A DNA stretch of 64,000 nucleotides from Echinarachnius parma (taxonomy: Eukaryota; Echinodermata; Echinoidea; Clypeasteroida; Echinarachniidae): contig JBAMJV010007480.1 in assembly GCA_037951105.1 (NCBI GenBank), positions 1-64,000 of the forward strand, written 5' to 3'. The notes under the pieces are model-generated. The model did not search any database, had not been told where the DNA came from, and saw nothing but the letters and a program-made list of their open reading frames with translations. The position numbers and the translations under genes were made by a program. This document shows positions 41,246 through 52,300 of this stretch, in pieces. Positions within the stretch are counted from its first letter, which is position 1; each line of letters opens with the position of its first letter.

Positions 41246-42536
41246 CAGGTTTGATAAGGAAAGAGTGATATTTTGAATAGTAAATAGTTTTACTCATGAA
41301 ATAAACTTTTCGGGCCAGTAAATTTTTCTTTCGGGCCACCAGAAAAGGGGAAGAAATTATTACACTTGCCCAACTGGGCCACTGACAAAAAAGGTAAGTG
41401 TGGAGCCCTGCATATATTCATTTAGTTATATCGGACATTCATTCTTATTTCTGGGCAGAACCCTAAGAGAGGGTGGGTTTGGGGGAGGGGGGAGGGGGGG
41501 GGGGGGGTGGGGGTAAGACATGCCACAATGAGAATTAGGGCCAAAGTGCACAATTAATTTACTTATCTGTGATTTTCTCACCTGTAAATATTAATGAAAG
41601 TCTACTTACCGGAAACTACCCCCGCCTTCAGACTATTTACAAATTCAAAATGCTTCCATTCTATAAAATTCACAGCTCTTCTCAGACCAACATTCCTGCA
41701 AGGAGCTTCCAAAAGGCGACAGATTAAGCAAACTGGACTCGACCATGCATGTATCAAAGGTGACTGACTTACTACACATACATGGAGTAAAAGATTCAAA
41801 ACCACAATCTAGGTTTTAAATGTAGATTTCCGATTAATACAAAAAAGAAATGAATGGAGAATGGGCTGTCTTCCGCATCGATACACATCAATGAAACGGT
41901 TCTAGGACTACTACCCCCTGGACAACCACCCCCCGGACGATTACCCCCTGGACAACTACCCCCCTAGGACAATTACCCCCCGGACAACTACCACCCGGAC
42001 AATTACCCCCCTAGGACAATTACCCCCCAAGACAATTACCACCCAAGACAATTACCCCCCAAGACAACTACCCCCCAAGACAATTACCCCCCAAGACAAT
42101 TACCCCCCAAGACAATTACCCCCCAAGACAACTACCCCCCAAGACAACTACCCCCCGGACAATTACCCCCCGGACAACTACCCCCCGGACAACTACCCCC
42201 CGGACTATTACCCCCCGGACAACTACCCCCCGGACAACTACCCCCCGGACTATTACCCCCCGGACTACTACCCCCCGGACAATTACCCCCCGGACTATTA
42301 CCCCCCGGACAACTACCCCCCGGACAACTACCCCCCGGACTACTACCCCCCGGACTACTACCCCCCAGACAATTACCCCCCCCCCCCCCCCCCCCCCCCT
42401 CCCCAAAGACAATTACCCCCCAAGACAAAATATGTGACCGCTCAGGCCGGTGTCCTGGATTTTTCAAGGGGGTGGGTTTGGGCTTTGGGGGTGCGTATTT
42501 GCAAAAACGGGACCAAGACCACTGGTTGAGTCGTGT

Positions 42537-42569
<33 letters not shown>

Positions 42570-42585
42570 GGTCCGTCGCTGATTT

Positions 42586-43049
42586 GGGTGCGCTTCGTTA
42601 TTCCGAAGGTTCGTTATTCCGAGGGTTCGTTATTCCGAAGGTTCGCTATTCCTAAAATGAAATCGGGTTCGTTAATCCGAAAATGAATTTGGGTTTGTTA
42701 TAATGCTATAATTTCATATAAAGAGATAAAATAAACTTAAATGTTTGATTGGTCTGGCCAAGGGAGGGAAAGGGGGAGGGGTATGCTTAGTGCAGGCTGT
42801 AAATTAAATAAACAAAACACAAATTATAGTATTATAACAAACCCGATTTAATTTTCGGATTAACGAACCCTATTTTATTTTCGGACTAATGAACCTTCGG
42901 AATAACGAACCCGATTTTGTTTTCGGATAAACGAACCTTCGGAATAACGAACCCGATTTCGTTTTAGGAATAGAGAACCTTCGGAATAACGAACCTTCGG
43001 AATAACTGAACCTTCGGAATAACAGACCTTCGGAATAACGGAGTGTAAC
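42586..43049. mobile_element. 464-bp foldback element with TTCGGAATAACGAACC repeats
   Basis: The left part carries GTTCGTTATTCCGAAG units and the right part their complement. A 9-bp direct repeat CGCTGATTT flanks it (42577-42585, 43050-43058). It is nested inside the larger foldback. Confidence 0.8.
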
Positions 43050-43920
43050 CGCTGATTTAGACCACTGTTTTAGTTTTGTAAGCAGGGAGTTGGGGTCGTC
43101 AAATGTCAAATGGATCGATCGCTGCCCGAGACCGAGAACGATGAAAAGTGGACCTTTCTGAATGTGGGGTGTACGCACCCAACGCACCCCCATGCTATGG
43201 GACTGCCAATGCACGAATATATACTGCAGACATCGTACGATATCCCAATCCGAAATGTAGGTAAAAAGAATGTGCGACATCCGGTGCATTTGTGACCTAG
43301 GCATATCACATGTTGATTGTGTTTGTATAGTTCCCACGCTCTAGTTTACCGTGTACCGAGCCTTCGCGCAGTTCCTGGAATTATGTTATTTATAACCGTT
43401 TTGTTGCATAATGTTGTTTAATTATAATAAAGCTCACTTGCCACATTGACTCCAAGAACGAAAGTATTGTCTACCGTATTCCTTGCTCCCGAATCTCAAA
43501 ATAAACATTTTCTATATGTTTTTTGGCCAATTTCGTAAGCTTTTCATTCGTTTCAATAAGTGTGTCATTCAATTTCACGAAATTGAGCTGAAGGCTTGCA
43601 ATTTTGGTTCAAAATTGCATTATGTTCATACGATTTAGCTCTTCGATCAAGTGATTTACCACTTTTAGCATTCAATTTTAAAAAACACGCTATTTGCATC
43701 CAATCGCGCCAACGGATTTCCCGGAGGGCGGTATTACGTTATCACGAATTTACTCGAAATCGAAATACGTTTTAAATCGAATGCAAACAAAATGTTTCCG
43801 AAATCCGAATGATCAATATATTGAATTCTAATGCTAAAAAACGATTTTGAACTACTAAATACAACTTCGGTAACAAAATTGGCGAAATTGAATGCACACA
43901 ATGCACCCGAAGGACGGGAA

Positions 43921-43962
43921 GGGGGGGGGGGGGGGCATGCCTCCCCCCCCCCCCCCCCCCCC
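43921..43962. repeat. G15-CATGCCT-C20 tract
   Basis: A run of 15 G followed by CATGCCT and 20 C. It can fold as a hairpin, and each strand could form a G-quadruplex or i-motif. Confidence 0.85.
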
Positions 43963-44997
43963 ATACCTTTGAAAGTGGAGGTGATTGTCCCTCCCACTTT
44001 TTAATATGCATACATTATGTATGTTTGATTCCAAAGCTTGAACTACGTATATAATATTACTGTCTAGGGTATGCACCAAATCGCTCCACTACCTCGCAGT
44101 TGTGCCCCCCCCCCCCCCCCCCCCATCTGTTGACCCTCGCTACGCCACTGGTCTTAAGGGAAGATGACTTGAGGTAATTGTCTTGGGGGTAATTGTCTTG
44201 GAGTTTAATTGTCCAGGGGTTATTGTCCTTCCTTCAAGCTTTTGCTTTGCCGACTTCCCATATTTCCAGTTTTATTGATCATTCTACAATATATATTTTT
44301 GATTTTACTCCGTCATATCTATGTTACAATGCAATATTAATTTTGTACTCGAATACTTTGTAATTTTGATATTATTGGAAATAAAATGAAATGAAATATT
44401 GTCCAGGGGGTAGTCGACCGGGGGGTAATTATCTTGGGGGTAATTTTCCGGGGGGGGGGGGTAGTGTTTTGGGGGTAGTTGTCTTGGGGGATAGTTGTCC
44501 AGGGGGTAGTTGTCCGGGGGGTAATTGTCCGGGGGGTAGTTGTCTGGGGGGTAGTTGTCCGGGGGGTAATTGTCCGGGGGTAGTAGTCCGGGGGGTAGTA
44601 GTCCGGGGGGTAGTAGTCCGGGGGGTAGTTGTCCGGGGGGTAGTTGTCCGGGGGGTAATAGTCCGGGGGGTAATTGTCCGGGGGGTAGTTGTCCGGGGGG
44701 TAGTTGTCCGGGGGGTAATTGTCCGGGGGGTAGTTGTCTTGGGGGGTAGTTGTCTTGGGGGGTAATTGTCTTGGGGGGTAATTGTCTTGGGGGGTAATTG
44801 TCTTGGGGGGTAATTGTCTTGGGGGGTAATTGTCTTGGGGGGTAGTTGTCTTGGGGGGTAATTGTCTTGGGGGGTAATTGTCCTAGGGGGGTAATTGTCC
44901 GGGTGGTAGTTGTCCGGGGGGTAATTGTCCTAGGGGGGTAGTTGTCCGGGGGGTAATCGTCCGGGGGGTGGTTGTCCAGGGGGTAGTAGTCCGGACA

Positions 44998-45640
44998 CGG
45001 AAAATGCCATTTGTTTCAATATTATTGTATGGGTATATTCGTTTTTATGTCTTATGATATGGCGTTATGGAGGGTAATATATAAACACCCGAGGTTGTGA
45101 AATATTATGTATGTGAGCGAGCGGAGCGAGCTTGACAATTTTAGCAATTTCACATCGGAAAATTGCCATTTGTTTCAATATTGTTGTATGGGTATATTCG
45201 TGTTATGTGTTATGATATGGCGTTATGAAGGGTTATATATAAACACCCGAGGTTGTGAAATATTATGTATGTGAGCGAGCGGAGCGAGCTTGACAATTTT
45301 AACAATTTCACATCGGAAAATTGCCATTTGTTTCAATATTATTGTATGGGTATATTCGTGTTATGTGTTATGATATGGCGTTATGAAGGGTTATATACAT
45401 GTATAAACACTCGAGGTTGTGAAATATTATGTATGCGAGCGAGCGGAGCGATCTTGACAATTTTAACAATTTCACATCGGAAAATTGCCATTTGTTTCAA
45501 TATTATTGTATGGGTATATTCGTGTTATGTCTTATGATATGGCGTTATGAAGGGTAATATAATAAACACCCGAGATTGTGAAATATTTTGTATGCGAGCG
45601 AGCGGAGCGAGCTTGGAAATTTGAGCAATTTCACATCGGC
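44998..45640. repeat. 158-bp satellite, four units
   Basis: Units start CGGAAAATTGCCATTTGTTT at 44998, 45156, 45314 and 45478 (periods 158, 158, 164). Each contains TATAAACACCCGAGG and GAGCGAGCGGAGCGAGC. It abuts the right arm of the foldback element. Confidence 0.9.
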
Positions 45641-45694
45641 AAATCCCAAAATCCCGGAGAAAATGAGGGAGAAAAGAGGGGAAAGGAATAAATG

Positions 45695-45795
45695 AAAAAA
45701 GGGACCCATGTCTAAGGTTGTTTTTTTTTTAATGGGACCCATGTCTAAGGATTTTGTTTATGAAAAGGGGACCCACGTCTAAGGATCTTTCTTGA
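45695..45795. repeat. Short triplicate GGGACCCATGTCTAAGG
   Basis: Three copies of GGGACCCATGTCTAAGG or the GGGACCCACGTCTAAGG variant, spaced by about 35-40 bp, at the upstream edge of the TXNDC5 flank. Confidence 0.8.
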
Positions 45796-45799
45796 AAAA

Positions 45800-46210
45800 G
45801 TCACTCTTCCCAGCGGCACATCCCCGTATACCCATCGTGATCATACTAGTACCCCCCTCCGGGCATATTTATTCACCACGCACGCGCACCACCAGTTTCA
45901 CTGAGTTGATCACACACGTGTCACCTGATATGTGGCTTTATGGTATCGCGTGACTAGTCTTAACCGATGCTGATGAAGTTATGGCTTAGTTACCGATTAC
46001 AAGTTTAGCTCTGTGAGTATCTTAATTTGTTTAGGTGCATGTAATAATTTAATTACATTGTTATCAATCAATCATATAATTTTTGTTATTGTTACAAAAA
46101 TCTTTTTGACACATTAAGAATATTATGATGGCAGCCTAGCGCCTTGAAGAGAGAAAAACGGGTCGATTTTTGCAAAGAGCGTACAAAGTCAAAGTCGAAC
46201 CGAGACAAAA
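45800..46210 (+). promoter_or_regulatory. TXNDC5 upstream flank and 5'UTR (boundaries unknown)
   Basis: Repeat-poor, CpG-richer sequence between the 45.0-45.8 kb arrays and the start codon. It holds an E-box-like ACACGTGT (about 45914) and a CCACG pentamer (about 45876). No TATA box or transcription start can be assigned with confidence. A five-codon upstream ORF (ATG ATG GCA GCC TAG, 46125-46139) would lie in the leader if transcription starts upstream of it. Confidence 0.4.
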
Positions 46211-46377
46211 ATGAAGGCCCCTAAGACTAAGTATATTACCGTTTTGGTAATTTGTATCAGCTTTGGAGGAGTAATTTCCGAAGGAGATGAAAACCCTGCT
46301 GACAGGCTTTATGACACCGCTACATTCGAACAGAATATTGGCACCAAGGATCATTTTGTCAAGTTCTTCGCGCCGTG
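46211..46377 (+). CDS. TXNDC5: TXNDC5 exon 1: signal peptide and start of Trx domain 1
   Basis: Encodes residues 1-55 and two bases of Trp56. The start ATG sits in GACAAAAATGA, with A at -3. It is followed by a basic n-region (MKAPKTK) and a hydrophobic core, then SEGDE, where cleavage is likely after about residue 23. The exon ends FFAPW just before the CXXC motif. The donor is GTAAGT at 46378, and the exon ends after codon position 2. Confidence 0.92.
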
Positions 46378-49300
46378 GTAAGTTGAATTAATTCTTGAAA
46401 TGTTGTGAGCGTGTGCGAAATCGGATACGCTGGTGATTTTGTATACAATATAATAAATAGTTACATGTTCGTTTTCCTACACACATAAAACAGAATGAAA
46501 TCCGGGTCAATGTATGTTTTCTCTGTGAGGCTATTTAGAGACTGAGATTGAAGTGGTGGACTGATCTGGGCTTAACTGCAGAATACCCCACCACTCGACT
46601 ATGGGGGTCGTGGGTTTGCCCACATCTACTAGTAAATAGGTCCAGTGAACTGGACCATTTACACGCAACATATAGGAACTCGTGTATGCATCATGTACCT
46701 GCCCGACATTATCGGTGTCAACTCCACATTCCACATTCATAACACATTGTATACAAACACTGCTGTACACGACATATTAAGTCGTGTTTTCATTTAGCAT
46801 TTGCTGCTTTTCAATGGTTAAATTACTTACAAATGTTAATGTCTTTTCGTCAGTTGTTGACTCCTACCCGAAGCTCGGCCATCTTTGAAGAAGTGAAGCT
46901 ACGACGCGCCCACCGCGCCCGCCTACGGTGATCATAAGCTAACCGTATAGTAAACAAGCTGCACTGGGGAACAATAGCACGCACGGACGTGCTTAGCCTT
47001 CACACAAGCTGTATACTCTTTTTTCTGAAAGAGGGCGCTAAACACGTACACATATTAAAATCTGCGCAACATTTTTAGAAACCACGGAGTAGATCAAAAC
47101 AAATAAAAAACATCTGGAAAGAAGAATAATGAACCTTTTTTGGCGTCATGTATCTAGCAAGCGCTAGTAACGTTCCTGTGCGATTCTTGTCAATAGATGG
47201 CTCACTGTTTTTATGTACATTTTTATTCAGTGTACATGTGGAACACGTTTCGGGGTGTGCTGGAACTTACTCATTTTTTTCCAGAGAAAAAGAGCTCAAA
47301 TGCCAGGAAAGTGAAGAGAAAGGACAACAAAAATAGCATATTTGGTATGTATAGTAGTTTAACTTTATTAATTTCTACAACATTCACCACCAACACCACT
47401 GTCAAAACCAAAATAGCAACACATACTTGTTGCACGGGCTTGAACATGTTGTCAAATAAGGTGCACTTATAACCAATGCTAATTGACCTATGTGTGGGTT
47501 TGCCAACGCCAACGCGCTTTTATCCCTGATCTGTAGAATTTTGGGCATAGATAGATGGTCAAGGAATAAGAAAGTAATGACTGTTTTTCTGTTTCTGTAT
47601 TATACTTATACTAGCACCAGCACTACCACCTATAACTCAAGTGAACGCTAGCGCGGAGCGCTAGCGTTCAAGGTCGGGCTGATAGTGCCCCCGAATTGAT
47701 GATCTAATGTGCACAATAAGTGTGCTTAAAATTATACATATGATACGGTACTTACCACCGATTAGATGATACATATGTGATGCAACTAGCTATGGGGTGG
47801 ATCAGAATGATGATTTTTCGCTCCATTCCGCATCAAAATGAGTGATTTATGCACATCATCGACTTCTATCTGTGTTGTATCGCGACTTCTGAACGATCGA
47901 TTACCGTACGACCACTAAACGCGCGAGTCAGATCTGCCGTCTATTCGGCGGGCGCGGTACTTGAAAAGTTGAATGGAGACCGTTCGCGCGATCATCGATC
48001 GTTCAGAAGTCGCGATACAACACAGATAGAAGTCGAGGAGGTGCATAAATCACTCATTTTGATGCGGAATGGAGCGAAAAATCATCATTCTGATCCACCC
48101 CATAGTTGCATCACATATGTATCATCTAATCGGTGGTAAGTACCGTATCATATGTATAATTTTAAGCACACTTATTGTGCACATTAGATCATAAATTCGG
48201 GGGCAATATCAGCCCGACCTTGAACGCTAGCGCTCCGCGCTAGCGTTCACTTGAGTTATACCACCTATAACGTTTGTGTATAGCATACTGAATCACATTG
48301 CCGTAAGTGCGTTATTTTTTCGCTCGGCGGACAATTGTTTGTGCGAGGGGTGTTGGCGAATTCACTTTGACCCAGTTGACAATGAGTTGTTAATGGTTAC
48401 GACCGGACGCTAGCGGTATAGAACAATGGCACCACGTAGTGTGCGGCGCCATGTGTAACATACAAAGTATTTTACACATAAGTACAGGTATGCTTACTAG
48501 TCTACAAATTTTAATGGATCATATTCATAATTGATTAATACGGACAAAATAACTTTAACCCCTTCCCATTACGTTTTCAGAGAGTCAGAGATGGGAGCCG
48601 AGTTTTCCCGGTTCTGAGGAAAGCCTATTACTTGCTAATTCAAATGACATTTTTGTCCCTTCTAATTCTTGCAAGTGCCAAATAAATGGCTTATGTTATA
48701 TTGAAAGACTGAGTCTGATCTGTGATTTGTCCCCCTAAAAATCAAATTTTTATTGCAGGAATTCAATAGATTCCCCGGTACATTTTGCATTAAAATTAGA
48801 AAAAATATTTCTTGCTCTCATGCTAGATTTTCACTTCACTGGGCCCATATCACTTGCCCTCATGTGCGTGCTAGTATGATCATTGACCAGCAAACAAATG
48901 CTGTATAGGCTATAGCCTCTAGTCTAGGTCTAGGAGATCTAGGTTGAATAGAAGGCTAGAAGCGAAATACAATGCCATGGTCATGCAGATAGTGATAATT
49001 TCTTTTGTGCGTGCCTATGTGGTAGCTTGACTGGTCCATAAAAAATATCTTACTAAATACGTCTTGGGTCTAATTAGAAATAGAATTTCTTTACTCTTTT
49101 TAGGCTAGTTAACTATAAATGACGCATTCTTTCATTTATTTATTTGGACATACCTGTCATATTTTTGTGCATGTATGGAATGTCAGCACTAGCATATTAG
49201 TGGAGAAGTGTGTTAGTTGGCAGTTCTGTTTTTGTTAAATTTGTACAGGTGTGGGCACTGCAAGAAGCTGGCACCAGTCTGGACCAAACTGAGTGAGAAG

Positions 49301-52300
49301 TACAACACAGCTGAAGATAGCCTGGTCACCATAGCAAGGGTTAGTAAGAAAATAAGAGTACATTATTTCATGTATTTTGTATCACTCTGTCGCAATGAAT
49401 CGTGGCAAATGATTCCAGGCACTTGATATGAAACTGCTGCCGCGAGTGCATGTATCAGTACTGACAGGGCTCCACACTTACATTTTTTGTCAGTGGCCCG
49501 GTCAGTCCAGGAAAATAATTTCTTCCCCTTTTCTGGTGGCCCGAAAGAAAAATTTACTGGCCCGAAAAATTTAATTTCATGAATAAACTTTTTACTAGGG
49601 TTAGTTACTATTCAAAATATCACTCTTACCTGATCAAACCAGTGATTATAAATGAAGCATGACATGGAAGAAAACAAGATTTTCTAATTTTGTCAATGTC
49701 GGGTTTTAAATCTGCTTGCCCGATCGGGCCACCAAAATATGACTTTTATACCGTTTTGCTGGCCCGAAGTGCAATTTCAGCGGGCCAGTGCGAGTGTTGA
49801 GCCCTGCAGTACATATAATATCCGCATTGGGCACATCGAGACATCAGGCCCCATATTCATGAAAACCCGCTAGCTTAGTTCATTGCGAAGTGTATTTTAG
49901 ATGTGCAGTTTAACAGTTTTCCTAGCCCCCAACTAGGATTGGCTGGGTAAGCTTTATGAACTCACTATTAGTTAACCCTAGTTAGCAACTAAAATATATT
50001 TTGTTTAATTCGTAGCCACATCATCCAAAATGAACAGAATGAAGCAAGGAATTAATCTAGTGGGCTTTCATGAATATAGGCCCATGTGCTATAGCACGGG
50101 CCAATAATTGGCTTTGGGGATAAATTTGTGAAATCTTTAACCAGGTGCTGAAGAAATAGATATTATATTTGTGGAGCAGTAATTGGGTGCAATTATCCAT
50201 TGAATGCAGATCTCCGCAAGGATGTAAGTTGTTTTGTGGTGCCTTTTAATCACCAGGAGGGTGTTTCACAAAGTTAATCTTAGCACTAAGATGGTCTAAA
50301 ATATTATGGAAAGCCACTAGTGTCTTGAAACAGTTTTGTAAAAGTTATGTTTAAATGCATAAAATGTTGATCAAATCATATATCAAAGAGATTCATGATC
50401 TTCACATAAAATTCATGAAATTTCTTTGATAATTAGAAAATATATATGATTTGAATCAACATTTTATGCATTTCAACATAACTTTTACAAAACTGTTTCA
50501 AGACACTAATGGCTTTCCATAACATTTAAGACCATCTTAGTGCTAAGATCAACTTAGGAATTTAGGATCTTTGTAAAACACCCCCCAGGCCCCCGTTGCA
50601 AAAAGAGATACAATCAATGGTAAGTTACAATTGATTTGTGCATCTTGAATACATGATCTGACTTACAATTAATGGCAACTTAAAGGGGTAGTTTAGTTTT
50701 GGTAAGGCTGAACTTAAGTAGCTAAAACCTGCACAGTAACATTATAAACTAATAGTTATAACTCCACCATGCTCGAAAGGTATACAAAATTACAAACGAC
50801 TACCGTATTTGTCGGTGTATTAACCGCATGGTTTTCCCGACGGAATTACCGGCGAAAACGGGGATGCGGTTTGTACACGGAGATAGGGAAAATTGCACGA
50901 AAATCCCCACTAGCACAACACAGCATGAAACACTATGCGTGGAACTGTAGTGAACGCTAGAAGACAAAACAAAACATCAATCACGATAGGATGATCGCTA
51001 ATTTCAGTCAAATCACGTCTGCACGCTTTTTTTCCCCACCACTTGCAAACGTACGATCGCAATTTTTCATCTCCAAAAAGAGCTTAGAATTTACTATTTT
51101 CAAGGGTAGATTTAACCAAATCTGAACTTGTAAGAAGGAATAAACATATCAAGGTACAGTTTTTTCATCTATTATTTGATTCCTGTTTTGTTTTGTCTTT
51201 GTCTTCTAGCGTTCACTACAGTCCCATGCATAGTGTTCCGTGTTTTGTTTTCTGGTAAGCTCAACAGACAACAAATGTTACGGATTGATCGGGGAAGGGG
51301 CTCATAATTTCCTTAATGTGCTTCAGAGACTTCAGTAAATTGAAGTATATTTCATAGACCAAAACTCTCTGGAAAAGAAGAATGTTTTTTCTTACTCTCG
51401 GCACATTTTGACCATCCAAAAATCAAGAATTATACTATCAAATAATTTTTTTTTCATGGAAAACCCCCCAAAGTTAGGGATGCGGTTAATACACCGGAGC
51501 GGGTAATACACCGACAAATACGGTAAGTAAAAAGCCTGTTATCATTCAAAAAGAGCCATTCAAACACAAGAGGGCGCTTTTTTAAAAGGCATTGGTTTCA
51601 ACCATTTTTCATACAAAATTATGCATGTGATGTTTTATTGATATATAATGATTAAATAGCGAGATCATCAACAACTATTAAAAAACGCTTTTGAAAATTT
51701 TTGAAAAAGTGCAAGCATTTTTAAATTTTTTTCTAAAAATCATCTAATTATTTGGGCCCCAAATAATTATAAGATCAGATATATTTATTGATATTTCAGC
51801 CGTTTCTGGGTCGATTTTGACCAAATAAAGTTTATTCTGCCATTAAAATTGCATGTTCTCTCAAATTCGACATTCAGTTTTTCATTACCTCACAAAACAA
51901 TTGTGATGTGCAGCGCCCTCTCTACCAAAACTAAACTACCCCTTTAAAATCGATTGTATCTCTTTCTGCAACAGGGCCCTGATGTCCCAACTTCATGTTG
52001 AAAAAATTGGGCATCAGGACTATCTGGAATGAAAATTATATACTGGTAATATCGGATGCTTCTGTATGCCGATATCGCCGCAGTTATGAAAACTGTTTTA
52101 TGGGCATGTCCCTAAACATGCAAAGTTACTTATTCAACATAGCATGGTTGACTAAGAACCACAAAACATGCATAATCAGCCAATGTTTATGGAAATTTCT
52201 GAATAATGTTGTCTGTTGTTAAATGCCAAAGTTCTTTATTCAGGTTGACTGTACAGAAGAGACCAAGCTGTGCTCAGACCATGGTGTCTCGGGCTACCCA

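Larger units (their letters stand above)
41904..44992. mobile_element. Large foldback element with 15-bp repeat arms
   Basis: The left arm (41904-42428) is made of CCCCCCGGACAACTA-type 15-mers. The right arm (about 44400-44992, with a diverged start at 44174) is made of the reverse complement, GGGGGGTAGTTGTCC. The outer 400 bp of the arms match almost unit for unit, including rare variants (CCTAGG, CGTCC, GGTGGTAG). The interior of about 2 kb holds a second foldback element and G/C tracts. No transposase is seen. The architecture resembles sea urchin TU and fly FB elements (literature memory). Confidence 0.75.
50588..51979. mobile_element. MITE family A copy, interrupted by nested elements
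   Basis: Ends GGCCCCCGTTGCAAAAAGAG and CTCTTTCTGCAACAGGGCCC match the uninterrupted copy at 61764-61929. The middle is displaced by a 1260-bp TTAA element. Confidence 0.8.

Noticed and set aside
41602-41805. 67-codon minus-strand frame ending near a TCCG/GTAAGTAG donor
   Set aside because: There is only one splice-like signal, no recognised domain and no neighbouring exon. It lies between repeats.
42116-42467. Long open frames of GVVVRG or CPGGSS repeats in the 15-bp arrays (also 44391-44765)
   Set aside because: 15 is a multiple of 3, so any frame without a stop in the unit stays open. The same peptides occur in both arms and in several frames; there is no gene context.
45869-45880. ER-stress element near TXNDC5 (CCACG)
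   Set aside because: The required CCAAT nine bases upstream, or ATTGG for the second type, is absent; CCACG alone is common by chance.
47849-48139. 96-codon open frame
   Set aside because: It spans the arms and loop of the 628-bp hairpin element and reads complementary sequence at its two ends.
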